This document shows positions 40,765 through 50,959 of a DNA stretch of 64,000 nucleotides, one piece after another. Source of the stretch: Pseudomonadales bacterium (GTDB taxonomy: Bacteria; Pseudomonadota; Gammaproteobacteria; Pseudomonadales; JAHRWD01); NCBI GenBank assembly GCA_019090315.1, contig JAHRWD010000032.1, positions 1 through 64,000 on the forward strand, given 5' to 3'. The notes under the pieces are model-generated. The model did not search any database. It had not been told where the DNA came from and was given only the letters and a program-made list of their open reading frames with translations. Both the position numbers and the translations under genes were made by a program. Positions within the stretch are counted from its first letter, which is position 1. Each line of letters starts with the position of its first letter.

Positions 40765-42435
40765 TCACTTATCCGCAATCGCCCAACCGGATGTAGTTGG
40801 ATAACGTCGATCCCGACCAAACCCCCGTGGCGTAATTCGCGCACCCATTGGGGCCTGGCGGCGTTTGTATTCGTTCAGGTCTACTAGCCGCACCACACGG
40901 TAAACCGTCTCTTTATCGAAACCCTCAGCTACAATCGCATCGGCGCTGTAATCATGCTCAATATAGAGCTCCAGCATCCGATCCAGCTCATCGTAATCTG
41001 GCAACGAATCGGTATCTTTCTGATCCGGCGCTAATTCCGCTGAGGGTGGCCGCTCGATCACCCGCACGGGGATTGCTGGTGAAATCGTATTGCGGTACCG
41101 CGATAGCTCGAAAACCAGGGTTTTGTATGTGTCTTTAAGTACACCGTAGCCGCCGACCATATCGCCGTACAGGGTTGCATAACCCACCGCCATCTCACTT
41201 TTATTACCGGTGGTTAACACCATCAGGCGTTTCTTGTTCGAAATCGCCATCATGATCACACCCCTGCAGCGGGCCTGCAGGTTTTCCTCTGTGGTATCCC
41301 GCTCTGTGCCAGAAAATTCATCTTCCAGCGCAGCCATATAGGTGTTGTAGATCGGCTCGATCGGGATCACTGAGTATTTTATGCCGAGTATTTCAGCCTG
41401 CTCGGCGGCATCATCAAGGCTCATTTGCGAAGTGTATTTAAACGGCATCATCACTGCATGCACCCGATCTTTACCCAGCGCATCCACTGCAATGGCTACA
41501 GTAAGGCCGGAATCGATACCGCCGGACAAGCCCAGCGCGATACCGGGAAAACCGTTTTTATTGACGTAATCACGCACACCCAGCACCAGCGCCTGATAGG
41601 CCGCTGCATGTTCTGATAGGTCCGCTGTAGTTTCACCGGGTTTGACTCGGCAGCTTATAGTATTGGCTTCTGCCGACCTGGTGACTTCGACTTCCGCAAA
41701 GTACAGCCCCTCTTCAAACAGTGGTGCAGAGGTACGTAGGGTGCCATCGCTATCCACCGCCATGCTGCCGCCATCAAAGATCAGCTCATCCTGGCCACCA
41801 ATCTGGTTGCTGTAAATAATCGGCATATTCGACTGCAAAGCACGCTCGGAAAGCAGCTGTTTACGCTCCGCTGCCTTGCCGACGTGGAAGGGCGATGCGT
41901 TCAGGTTAAGCATCAATTTTGCACCCTGATCTGCAGCCTGCTGGGTTGGCCCCGCTTCCCAGATATCTTCGCAAATCGTCAGCGCTACCGGTAACCCATT
42001 GATATCAAATACACAGGCCTCAGTGCCCGCATCAAAGTAACGCTTTTCATCAAACACCTGATAATTGGGCAGGCATTGTTTGGCGTATTCGGCGATCAGC
42101 TCGCCCTGATGGATAACCCCGGCCATGTTGTAGATATGTTCGCCCTGTACCGATGGATAACCGAGCACGATATAGAGGTCACGAACCGCGGCAGTTTCTT
42201 TACTGAACTGTCGAATTCGATTCAGCCCATCACTAATACGAAGTTCCATGCTTGGTCGCAGCAACAGATCTTCCGGCGGATATGCGCTCAACATCAGCTC
42301 CGAGAACAGGATGATATCGGCATTTAGCTCGGCTGCTGCCTTTAGCGACTGGTCTATTACCAACTGGGTATTGGCCTGAATATCCCCAACCAATGGGTTG
42401 AGTTGCGCCATCACGACATTAAGAGAGTGGATCAT
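40765..42435 (-). CDS. nadE: Glutamine-dependent NAD+ synthetase
   Basis: N-terminal nitrilase domain (LPVALTICEDIW); GLSGGIDSGLTVAIAVDALG; TTGNKSEMAVGYATLYGDMVGGYGVLKD. Confidence 0.97.
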   Translation of the reverse strand: MIHSLNVVMAQLNPLVGDIQANTQLVIDQSLKAAAELNADIILFSELMLSAYPPEDLLLRPSMELRISDGLNRIRQFSKETAAVRDLYIVLGYPSVQGEHIYNMAGVIHQGELIAEYAKQCLPNYQVFDEKRYFDAGTEACVFDINGLPVALTICEDIWEAGPTQQAADQGAKLMLNLNASPFHVGKAAERKQLLSERALQSNMPIIYSNQIGGQDELIFDGGSMAVDSDGTLRTSAPLFEEGLYFAEVEVTRSAEANTISCRVKPGETTADLSEHAAAYQALVLGVRDYVNKNGFPGIALGLSGGIDSGLTVAIAVDALGKDRVHAVMMPFKYTSQMSLDDAAEQAEILGIKYSVIPIEPIYNTYMAALEDEFSGTERDTTEENLQARCRGVIMMAISNKKRLMVLTTGNKSEMAVGYATLYGDMVGGYGVLKDTYKTLVFELSRYRNTISPAIPVRVIERPPSAELAPDQKDTDSLPDYDELDRMLELYIEHDYSADAIVAEGFDKETVYRVVRLVDLNEYKRRQAPMGARITPRGFGRDRRYPTTSGWAIADK

Positions 42436-42606
42436 GGTATCTATTTACTGATCTGTTTTTGGAAAGTGGGCGCTATTTTCGTCAAAAATGGCTCGAGAAT
42501 CAAAACAGATCGTAGCTCGATCAATTCTTGGGTTAAACTTTCGGGTCATATGAGGATGATTTCCTCAGAATATCTGTAATCGACGTCAATCAATATAGGA
42601 CCAACA

Positions 42607-42852
42607 ATGCTGCTACGTATTCTGTTTTTGATCGCTATCGTGGGTCTTGTGCTGTTTCTACTAAAACGGGGTAAAGGTGCTCCAGACTCACCATCGACAC
42701 AGTCGCCAATACAAAAAAAAGCAGCTGATTCAGATGCGGAGCTGATAGTGCCCTGTGAGCAGTGTGGACTCCACCTGCCAAAATCTGAAGCAATCCAGGA
42801 GGGCAAGGTATTCTTCTGCTCGGAACAACATCAACAATTATCCAACAAGTAA
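42607..42852 (+). CDS. PP0621-like small membrane/zinc-ribbon protein
   Basis: N-terminal TM; PCEQCGLHLPKSEAIQEGKVFFCSEQH; directly upstream of pilS. Confidence 0.78.
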   Translation: MLLRILFLIAIVGLVLFLLKRGKGAPDSPSTQSPIQKKAADSDAELIVPCEQCGLHLPKSEAIQEGKVFFCSEQHQQLSNK

Positions 42853-42856
42853 ATCA

Positions 42857-44518
42857 GTGCGCACCGAAAAACCCCACATAAACGAGGCTGCAGGTCCACC
42901 TGACCCGGTTCCATTCCAGTCCCCGATACTGGATACCCGCACCGCCACGCTGTTCAAGGTATACAGCTACTATCGTGTCATCAGTGCCATCAGCCTGCTT
43001 CTGTTAGGCTTCGGGGTGGATGAAAACACACCTGTTGGCGGACTCTATCCAAACCTTTACCTCTATTGTGCCACTATTTATCTGGGCATTACCTTGATCA
43101 CCAGTTTTCCAATCTTTACCGGTGGCGGTAGATTGCAGCTGGGCTGGCTATATTCTGTAGTGCTTGTCGATATCATCGCAATCGCCATCATGATGCTCGC
43201 CAGCGATGGCATCACCAGTGGCCTGGGTATTTTGCTGATTGTAAACCTGGCGGCTGGCAATATTCTAATCCCCGGAGCAACCGGGCTATTATTTCCAGCC
43301 GCAGCTTCGATCCTGGTGCTTGGTAACGAGGCCTATCTCTCGCTGTCGAATAACGATGAGCAACGCCTCTACTTTCAGGCCGGCTTGCACGGCGTTATTT
43401 ACTTTACTGTATCACTGTCGACCCAGTATCTGGCACGCAGACTTCGCTCCAGCGCCCAATTGACCGATCAACAGGCAAAGGAGCTGAATGAACTACAACA
43501 GTTAAATGAGCTTATTATTCAACGGATGTTGACAGGTATTATGGTGCTGGATGGGGATGACCATATCAGAATGATGAATCGTTCCGCACGTAACTTGATC
43601 TATTCCGATGGACTGGATGAAACCGATCCTGAACTCAATACCCCGGAACCAATACCCGAACTCTCGGAGAGGCTCATTCGCTGGCGCGACCAACCCGACA
43701 CCCGGCCTGAGCTGTTTAAGGCAGGCGGGGCAGGACCGGAGATTCAGGTTAACTTTACAACCCTTGGCCATCTCAATAATGATGAGACACTGGTATTTCT
43801 TGAGGATCATTCACAGATCGCACAACGAGCCCAGCATTTGAAACTGGCATCGTTAGGAAACCTGACCGCCAGTATCGCCCATGAGATCAGAAACCCTCTT
43901 GGAGCGATTAGCCATGCCGCACAGTTACTCTATGAATCACCTGATCTATCCGATGCGGATCAAAAACTGGTCAACATAGCGCAAACCCATAGCGTGCGCG
44001 CAAATGATATTATTGAAAACATATTGCAGCTTTCCCGCGGCAAACCATCAGAGCCAGAGCCGATTGAACTGGTATCGTGGCTGGCAGGGTTTATCAGTCG
44101 ATATAGAGAAACCCAGCCCGATGCCGAGATCACTTTTGGTAACGAAGAGCCGGACTGTATTGTGCGCTTTGACCGAGGGCAGCTAATGCAAGTGCTGACC
44201 AACCTGTTTGACAACGGACTTCGCTACAGCAAACAGCACACTGGCCTATCCACGCTCAAGGTTATTATAGGCAACTATACTGAGCAGGAACGGCCCTACC
44301 TTCTGGTGCAAGATCAGGGATCGGGCGTTAGCCCGGATCATCGGGAAAACCTGTTCGAGCCGTTTTATACTACGGAAAGAAGCGGTACCGGGCTTGGCCT
44401 GTATATCTCCCGGGAGTTAGCCCAGGCCAACCAGGCGCAGCTAGACCTGATTGATTCAGACTCAGGCGGAGCCTGTTTTAAACTGACCTTTAGTCATCCT
44501 CAACGGATAACCCACTAA
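42857..44518 (+). CDS. pilS: PilS-like sensor histidine kinase
   Basis: N-terminal TM segments, PAS-like region, HisKA SIAHEIRNPLGAISHAAQLL, HATPase GTGLGLYISRELAQAN; followed by pilR. GTG start chosen at 42857. Confidence 0.9.
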   Translation: MRTEKPHINEAAGPPDPVPFQSPILDTRTATLFKVYSYYRVISAISLLLLGFGVDENTPVGGLYPNLYLYCATIYLGITLITSFPIFTGGGRLQLGWLYSVVLVDIIAIAIMMLASDGITSGLGILLIVNLAAGNILIPGATGLLFPAAASILVLGNEAYLSLSNNDEQRLYFQAGLHGVIYFTVSLSTQYLARRLRSSAQLTDQQAKELNELQQLNELIIQRMLTGIMVLDGDDHIRMMNRSARNLIYSDGLDETDPELNTPEPIPELSERLIRWRDQPDTRPELFKAGGAGPEIQVNFTTLGHLNNDETLVFLEDHSQIAQRAQHLKLASLGNLTASIAHEIRNPLGAISHAAQLLYESPDLSDADQKLVNIAQTHSVRANDIIENILQLSRGKPSEPEPIELVSWLAGFISRYRETQPDAEITFGNEEPDCIVRFDRGQLMQVLTNLFDNGLRYSKQHTGLSTLKVIIGNYTEQERPYLLVQDQGSGVSPDHRENLFEPFYTTERSGTGLGLYISRELAQANQAQLDLIDSDSGGACFKLTFSHPQRITH

Positions 44519-44521
44519 ATT

Positions 44522-45928
44522 TTGAATACCCAGACAGCAAAAAAAGTTCTGGTCATTGATGATGAACCGGATATACGAGCACTTCTCGAAATCACCCTGA
44601 CCCGAATGGGGTTAGAGGTGGATAGCGCCGACTGTGTAGCGACCGCCAAACAAAAGCTCGCCAGCACCCAGTATCAACTCTGCCTGACCGATATGCGCCT
44701 GCCCGATGGTGATGGCCTGGAGCTGGTGAAGCTCATTCAGCAAGATTATCCAAGTCTACCAACTGCGATGATCACTGCTTTCGGCAGTGTCGAAACCGCA
44801 ATTGATGCACTTAAAGCTGGTGCATTTGATTTTCTATCCAAGCCAGTAGATCTTGTCCAGCTCCGTGAACTGGTTGAAAAAGCACTTAAGCTCGACGCTG
44901 CACCGGTAGAAAATATCGCAGCGCAACAATCTGAATTTCTGGGAAAAACACCGATCATGCTGGCATTACGCCAGCGTATTCACAAGCTTGCCCGTAGTCA
45001 GGCACCTATCTACATTCAGGGTGAATCGGGTTCGGGTAAAGAACGCGTCGCGCGACTTATTCACCAGCTTGGCCCTCGCGCGGAAGGACCATTCATACCC
45101 GTCAACTGTGCGGCCATTCCCACAGACTTAATGGAAAGTGAGTTTTTTGGTTATATAAAGGGCAGTTTCAGCGGTGCAACAGCTGATAAGCCAGGGCTAT
45201 TTCAGGCTGCTGAAAATGGCACGCTTTTCCTTGATGAGATTGCTGATCTACCCCTCAGTATGCAGGTCAAATTGCTCAGAGCGATACAGGAAAAATCTGT
45301 TCGACCGATTGGCGCGCAGGCAGAAGTGCCGGTCAATGTGCGGATACTGAGCGCTACCCATAAAAACCTGCTGCAACAGGTTGAAAATAACGAGTTCCGG
45401 GAAGATCTCTACTATCGTATCAACGTGATTGAAGTACAGGTGCCCAGCCTCCGGGAGAGAGCTGGCGACATCCCGGAACTGGCAACCGTATTACTGCAAA
45501 AAATTGCAGAGGAATACCAGCTCCCTGCGGCAAGCCTAAGTAAGCAGGCGCTCAATGGACTAAAAAGCCACTCTTTCCCCGGCAACGTACGGGAACTGGA
45601 AAATATTCTGGAACGAGCCTTCGCCCTTTGCGAAGGCTCGCAAATTGAACTTGCTGATCTCAATTTAAGCGGAACAGTCCAAAGCAATAACAGCGCCTCG
45701 CAAGACACTATTGCTGCGTCATCTGAACCGGTTGAGCCCTTCGATAGTGAGCAGCCCTCCGCATCCCTTGAGGATTATCTGGCCGATATTGAAAAGAGCG
45801 CCATTCTAAAAGCGCTGGATGAGACTCGCTGGAACCGCACCGCAGCGGCAAAGAAACTGGGCATCAGCTTTCGGGCGCTACGTTACCGTCTACAGAAACT
45901 TGGGCTTGATCAACCTGATTCAGATTAA
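44522..45928 (+). CDS. pilR: PilR-like sigma-54-dependent response regulator
   Basis: Receiver (VIDDEPDIRALLE, LTDMRLPDGDG); GESGSGKERVARLIH; ESEFFGYIKGSFSGA; C-terminal Fis-type HTH. TTG start. Confidence 0.93.
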   Translation: MNTQTAKKVLVIDDEPDIRALLEITLTRMGLEVDSADCVATAKQKLASTQYQLCLTDMRLPDGDGLELVKLIQQDYPSLPTAMITAFGSVETAIDALKAGAFDFLSKPVDLVQLRELVEKALKLDAAPVENIAAQQSEFLGKTPIMLALRQRIHKLARSQAPIYIQGESGSGKERVARLIHQLGPRAEGPFIPVNCAAIPTDLMESEFFGYIKGSFSGATADKPGLFQAAENGTLFLDEIADLPLSMQVKLLRAIQEKSVRPIGAQAEVPVNVRILSATHKNLLQQVENNEFREDLYYRINVIEVQVPSLRERAGDIPELATVLLQKIAEEYQLPAASLSKQALNGLKSHSFPGNVRELENILERAFALCEGSQIELADLNLSGTVQSNNSASQDTIAASSEPVEPFDSEQPSASLEDYLADIEKSAILKALDETRWNRTAAAKKLGISFRALRYRLQKLGLDQPDSD

Positions 45929-45940
45929 CCGAAACAGAGA

Positions 45941-47053
45941 TTAACGAGAAATGGATTGATAGGCCGTACAGTCGAGGGAGGTCGGCTCCCCTAACATCTG
46001 CTCTATCAAAACCTGCACACTGCCCGGAGCCAATACCACCCCATTGCGAAAATGGCCGGCATTGATGAACAGGTTTTCGTAATTGGCAACCGGACCGATA
46101 TGTGGAATGCCATCGGGACTGGCAGGGCGTAATCCCGCCCATTGTTGAATAACCGGATAGTCAGCCAGTGCCGGCAACATTGACTCCGCAAAGGCTTTCA
46201 ACTCCACATAGGCTTGCTCAGTGGTTGTATTGTCGAAACCGACATCTTCCAATGTACTACCCACTAGAATATGCCCATCTTTACGAGGAATCAGGTATTG
46301 GTTACCCGAGAGTACAATAGTATTTAGTAGTTTTGGCCCAGGCTTATAAAGCAGCATTTGGCCTCTAATAGGCCAAATTGATCTTTCTGCCGCCGCTTTA
46401 CCTAATAGTTGTTGGCTCCACGCGCCCGAGGTAACGAGGGTATTCCCCGCATAAAAATTTCCGGCTTTAGTCGCCGCTCCCTGTACTTTTTCCCCTTCTA
46501 GCAGCAACTCAACAACCGGGCAGTTTTCCTGGATAGAAATCAGTGGTTCCTGAGAAATCGCCTTTTTAAGCGCTTTTAGCAACCTTGGGTTACGAATATT
46601 GGACACCGCCGGCATCCATAAACCTTGTGAAATGGCGGATGTTAAATCAGGTTGTAGTTGACCAATGGCATATTGATCCAGAATTTCCAGCTCAATATCG
46701 TACTGATTGGCCCAATCTACCGCTTGATCGATGGTGCTGCTGTTTGAGCCTCCTTCAATCGCGGGCTGGCAAGTCAACATTCCGGTTGAATACAGTTCCG
46801 GATCTATACCGGTTTGGTCGGTAAGTTGATTGACTAGATCGGGATACAGTTGCTGTGAAAATTGGGTGAGCCTGCTGATGGAAGCAGGGTAGTTCCATGG
46901 GTTCAGGGGCGAAACGATACCGCCGCCAGCCCAGGATGCCTCCCGACCACACTGCTGACTTTCGAGCAACTGGACTGAATAACCTTTTTGAGTCAGGGCA
47001 TAACTACTGAGCATGCCCATGATGCCCCCGCCAATTACCAAAAAATCGGTCAC
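45941..47053 (-). CDS. thiO: Glycine oxidase ThiO/FAD-dependent oxidoreductase
   Basis: DFLVIGGGIMGMLSSYALTQKGYSVQLLE; GREASWAGGGIVSPLNPW; WAGLRPASPDGIPHIGP. Confidence 0.9.
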   Translation of the reverse strand: MTDFLVIGGGIMGMLSSYALTQKGYSVQLLESQQCGREASWAGGGIVSPLNPWNYPASISRLTQFSQQLYPDLVNQLTDQTGIDPELYSTGMLTCQPAIEGGSNSSTIDQAVDWANQYDIELEILDQYAIGQLQPDLTSAISQGLWMPAVSNIRNPRLLKALKKAISQEPLISIQENCPVVELLLEGEKVQGAATKAGNFYAGNTLVTSGAWSQQLLGKAAAERSIWPIRGQMLLYKPGPKLLNTIVLSGNQYLIPRKDGHILVGSTLEDVGFDNTTTEQAYVELKAFAESMLPALADYPVIQQWAGLRPASPDGIPHIGPVANYENLFINAGHFRNGVVLAPGSVQVLIEQMLGEPTSLDCTAYQSISR

Positions 47054-47232
47054 TGTGGAATTGAACTCTTTAAAAAGGGTGCATTATACCGATTAGCGCT
47101 TCAATCGAGCACTATACATTGTAAGCAGTTGAGAGCGTTCCGTGTGACTACTTTCGATAGCTCAATGCAGAGCCTTCACCCTAAACGATTCAGGCTTACA
47201 AAAAGCAACTACCGTGGTATTTTCCGGGACAG

Positions 47233-47649
47233 TTACCAGCACTCTGAACTTGCGGAACCACCACTATCGGTCGAGCTCTTAAGCCCGGTTTGAGTGATGG
47301 AAAAAGTTTTGCAGTCTGTATCGTCTAGCTGAGAGCCGTTCGCCGTTACCGTAATCGTATAGGTAAGGGTCCCGGCAATCACAGAAACGTCATAATACCC
47401 CTCTGGGGAAAACAGGCCACCGATGTTAGTTGCGCTGGATGTATAGGCATTGTTACCTGTAAACCATCTTTCTTCTGATGCAGCAGCCTGAACCAGTGCT
47501 ATTTTTGCATCAGAGCGACGCGATTTTTGAATGCTCTCCTGATATGCAGGAAATGCGATTGACCCAAGCAGTGCAATAACCGCAACCACGATCAACAATT
47601 CAATCAGTGAAAAGCCACCGATAGAACGCCGACTATTAAAATGATTCAT
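47233..47649 (-). CDS. pilE: Type IV minor pilin PilE-like
   Basis: Prepilin motif GGFSLIELLIVVAVIALLGSIAFPAYQESIQKSRRSDAK; downstream of pilY1. Confidence 0.88.
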   Translation of the reverse strand: MNHFNSRRSIGGFSLIELLIVVAVIALLGSIAFPAYQESIQKSRRSDAKIALVQAAASEERWFTGNNAYTSSATNIGGLFSPEGYYDVSVIAGTLTYTITVTANGSQLDDTDCKTFSITQTGLKSSTDSGGSASSECW

Positions 47650-47665
47650 ATGATTTACTCAATGC

Positions 47666-47767
47666 GAGACCTCTGTATAACGTAGCGAGCGCAGGCAAGA
47701 CACCAAAAGTAGGCGCTTGAGGCGAGGAAAAATTAGCGAAAAAGCGCAGTAGTTATGCTTAGGTCTC
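47666..47767. mobile_element. MITE-like non-autonomous element, 102 bp, related to the one at 29167-29364
   Basis: Imperfect terminal inverted repeat (13/16) GAGACCTCTGTATAAC/GAGACCTAAGCATAAC; 5-bp direct repeat AATGC (47661-47665, 47768-47772); shares ACCAAAAGTAGGC with the first element. Confidence 0.7.
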
Positions 47768-47917
47768 AATGCCTTATATGGAACCTATAGTATAGCTACT
47801 CAATAAACGGCCGTGTAGGTTCACGCAATATGCAGCAGCAAGAAATGTGAACCAATCGCGCAATTTTCTGGCCAGGGCCTCATATACAGGCTAGCAAACC
47901 AATACTGCACGAACCGT

Positions 47918-50332
47918 TCAAAGAGGCAAAATCCGCCATGACTTACGCCCACCAGCAATCACCGGCATAGTAAGGTAATGAACTGACAATCCTCCTACAG
48001 AGGTGGGTATCAGAACAGCAGGTACATCGCCAGGTGCAAGAATAAACGTAAGTTCCAGGCTCCGGCCTTCTCCAACATCGATCGATGAACTCGAGAGTGG
48101 TTGAGCATTATTCATAATGGCCGAGTTTTGCCCCAGTATACTTGAGGCATCCGCAGTACCGGTTTTGTAGTTAATCGCAAACAAGGTGCCGCTACCCGTC
48201 TTGCCTACCTCTGGTTCATAGGCACTGAAAAATATCGTTGAACCCAGCTGCTGCGCGGGCGTTAGAACCCGAGTACCGGGCGTACCCGTTGGTTCGCCCG
48301 GCTTATCTAGGTCGATCAACCAACCCGAGTTACCCTCAATCCCAACCAATAGCTCGTCAAATGTTGTGGGGGTATAGCTCGGATCAGTACCGTAGGAAAA
48401 AGTGGGCGCGTTAACCAGGCTACCGTCTTTAAATACCTGTACATCGGTTACATCTACGAGATCAGAAAGAGAAACTGGATCCAGGGAGAGGCTACCGCTA
48501 GAAACAGGCTCCTTGATGCCATAAAAAAACCGGTCAGCCAGAGAAGATACATCAATATCGTTAGACAATATTCCCGCACCTACATATACCCAATATGCGC
48601 CTTTATCGTCGGTCACAGTGATCGGTTGACTATAGATCGGTTGGTTCGCGTCCAGAACGGTGGAAATATTCAGGCTAGTTCCAGGCTCAGCCCGTTTCAA
48701 TTCACCACTGAGCTCGACACGGGAAGAACCACTCATCAGGTTCTTGACCGTTCCAAAATAAAGCATGTCATCCTGAAAATCATCATCCCAGTCAGTACTG
48801 TTTAACGCTCCCACATACCGGCTCGAATCGGAAACAGCGGTTTCCGAAAGGGTGTTGGAAACCAGATCATACTGAAACAGGCTATAACTGGATTTTCTGG
48901 AAGCGACATGCTCGAGATCATCTGGCCCAGAACCAAACACCAGTTGCCATTCATTGGTTGATGGATGAAACCAGTCATTCCCCTGACCCGGCACACGTTT
49001 TTTCATTAGCGCTGGTTTGCTAGTAGTAAAATCCAGATTATCGTCCGTCACTTCAGCAATAATTTCAGGCGCTGATTCCGGATCAGTAATATCAAGAATG
49101 ATATAGGCAGAGCTGAATGTAGCAGTGATGCCATCTACCTGAACATCCCCTCCACCCAGGCGCATTGCGACCACCAGGATAGTGCCCCACCCATTTGGAT
49201 GGACCTCATCAGATGGAAAAATATTGACGTCAAATGCCTGTGGGGCACCATCTACATAGTACACATGCGAATAATCAGTAGCTGTTAACCACTTCAAATG
49301 TGGAAGCAGGTTTTCCGGTGCATAAGCCCATATTTCAGAACCAAGGGGGTGCGCAGTTTCATTGGCACCGGTCGCTAATTTAAATTCCTGCTCTTCAGAA
49401 GACCAAAATCCGCCATTGAAGGCATGTAACAGGCCATCATTTGCACCCACATATACCATTCGTCGTCGATCCGCATATTTGGTTTTAAACGCGGTGTAGC
49501 TTGCGTCGTTGTAACGAACGTCATAGCCCGCCACGGGTCCATCGACCACTAACGGAATCGAATTTACAATATCGCCTAATCTCAGTGGCTCACCATCAAT
49601 GGTTCGATTTCTGAACCCGGTAATTCCCTCTTTGCCGCGGATGAAATCAACGATAGCATCAGCTTCAATTTCACTGCCAACATTAAGGTAGCGGTAGTTA
49701 CTTCCATTGATAGCACCGCTGTCAAAATCGACTTTCGCGCCATTTATTGCGCTAAAAATATAACGACCGCCGGTTGCTGTGCCATTAATTTCACTACTGT
49801 ATCCTCGTTGCTGGTCTGGATTAATATGGGACAGTTGTGTCTGCGCATCCCAGATAGGTTGCAGCTGACCAATTGGTTTATCAGCTCCCGTCACGGCACA
49901 GGATGATCCATTTGACCGTTTAAATGTCACCCCTTCACTTTGCGAAAATGAAAGCTCTACAGCCAAATCTCCGCTACAGTTCGCCGCCCCATCCAGCTGA
50001 GCATCTCCATCACTATCTTCACGAAGCCGACCATGCTCATCCACAAAAAGTGCATACATTGCTCCAGGCCAGACTACAGTTTTTCCGTTAGCCGTTAACT
50101 GCTTTTCGTAACTGGACTGGTAACTGGTGTGAATAGTTGAGCCCTGGTTAGAGACAAGGGTGGCTTGCAGGGTGCCGGTATGCCAGAGCGGCTCCGATAC
50201 AAAGTCATCGGCTGTTACCAGCGCTGGTGGAATAGTGTCCGCAAAAGATTGAGGTGCCAACAATCCTGCTGCCGACATCAGAAAAAATGAGACCCTACAC
50301 AATTTAGTGCAACTCATGTCAATCCTTTTCAT
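47918..50332 (-). CDS. pilY1: PilY1-like type IV pilus assembly/tip protein, short form
   Basis: RRRMVYVGANDGLLHAFNGG; beta-propeller C-terminal domain; EF-hand-like DWDDDFQDD; located between pilX and pilE. Confidence 0.88.
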   Translation of the reverse strand: MKRIDMSCTKLCRVSFFLMSAAGLLAPQSFADTIPPALVTADDFVSEPLWHTGTLQATLVSNQGSTIHTSYQSSYEKQLTANGKTVVWPGAMYALFVDEHGRLREDSDGDAQLDGAANCSGDLAVELSFSQSEGVTFKRSNGSSCAVTGADKPIGQLQPIWDAQTQLSHINPDQQRGYSSEINGTATGGRYIFSAINGAKVDFDSGAINGSNYRYLNVGSEIEADAIVDFIRGKEGITGFRNRTIDGEPLRLGDIVNSIPLVVDGPVAGYDVRYNDASYTAFKTKYADRRRMVYVGANDGLLHAFNGGFWSSEEQEFKLATGANETAHPLGSEIWAYAPENLLPHLKWLTATDYSHVYYVDGAPQAFDVNIFPSDEVHPNGWGTILVVAMRLGGGDVQVDGITATFSSAYIILDITDPESAPEIIAEVTDDNLDFTTSKPALMKKRVPGQGNDWFHPSTNEWQLVFGSGPDDLEHVASRKSSYSLFQYDLVSNTLSETAVSDSSRYVGALNSTDWDDDFQDDMLYFGTVKNLMSGSSRVELSGELKRAEPGTSLNISTVLDANQPIYSQPITVTDDKGAYWVYVGAGILSNDIDVSSLADRFFYGIKEPVSSGSLSLDPVSLSDLVDVTDVQVFKDGSLVNAPTFSYGTDPSYTPTTFDELLVGIEGNSGWLIDLDKPGEPTGTPGTRVLTPAQQLGSTIFFSAYEPEVGKTGSGTLFAINYKTGTADASSILGQNSAIMNNAQPLSSSSIDVGEGRSLELTFILAPGDVPAVLIPTSVGGLSVHYLTMPVIAGGRKSWRILPL

Positions 50333-50342
50333 GCTAGCTATC

Positions 50343-50954
50343 CTATTTTTGATAAGTTGTTTGAATCAATATTCGGCCTTTATCGGAGAGGTCCGATGCC
50401 AATGTGGTGACGCGATACATCCCCGGGCAGGGTGGAATCGGTGCCGGGCTACAATCGGCGGCAGCTCCCACCAGCCCAAGATATTCAACAATGTATTTCG
50501 CCTTTACCTGCGAGGTGAGCTCAAGATTACTGGACGAATAGGTGATGCTACGGTTCACAGTATTCCATACGTCAAGATTGCCATTGCAGCCATTTGCTAG
50601 CGCCCAACGGTCTTCCAAATGAGCTGCATCCGCACAGGATTTACCAATACTGGCAGCATAACCAGGGTCTGTTTTACGACTTGTGCAGTAACCGTTGGTA
50701 CAGGTATCTGAAACCAGAGACTTTACATCCAGGCTCTCTATCAAACGCTCGCCTTCAAGTAGTGCAGCTTCTGCCGCCTGCGTGATCAACTGCTCAAGAC
50801 GATAATTTGAAGCTATTCTTCCCTCCAGTGCAGACCCGCGCATTGCCGACACACCCAGAATGGTCAACACCAGTAGAATAACCAGACTGACAATCAGTAC
50901 TGCACCCCGCTGGGATCTACCCATATTCGAGCGCGAATATTTCATTGCCAACAT
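50343..50954 (-). CDS. pilX: PilX-like minor pilin assembly protein
   Basis: RGAVLIVSLVILLVLTILGVSAMRGSALEGRIASNYR, typical PilX N-terminus. Confidence 0.88.
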   Translation of the reverse strand: MLAMKYSRSNMGRSQRGAVLIVSLVILLVLTILGVSAMRGSALEGRIASNYRLEQLITQAAEAALLEGERLIESLDVKSLVSDTCTNGYCTSRKTDPGYAASIGKSCADAAHLEDRWALANGCNGNLDVWNTVNRSITYSSSNLELTSQVKAKYIVEYLGLVGAAADCSPAPIPPCPGMYRVTTLASDLSDKGRILIQTTYQK

Positions 50955-50959
50955 TAGCG

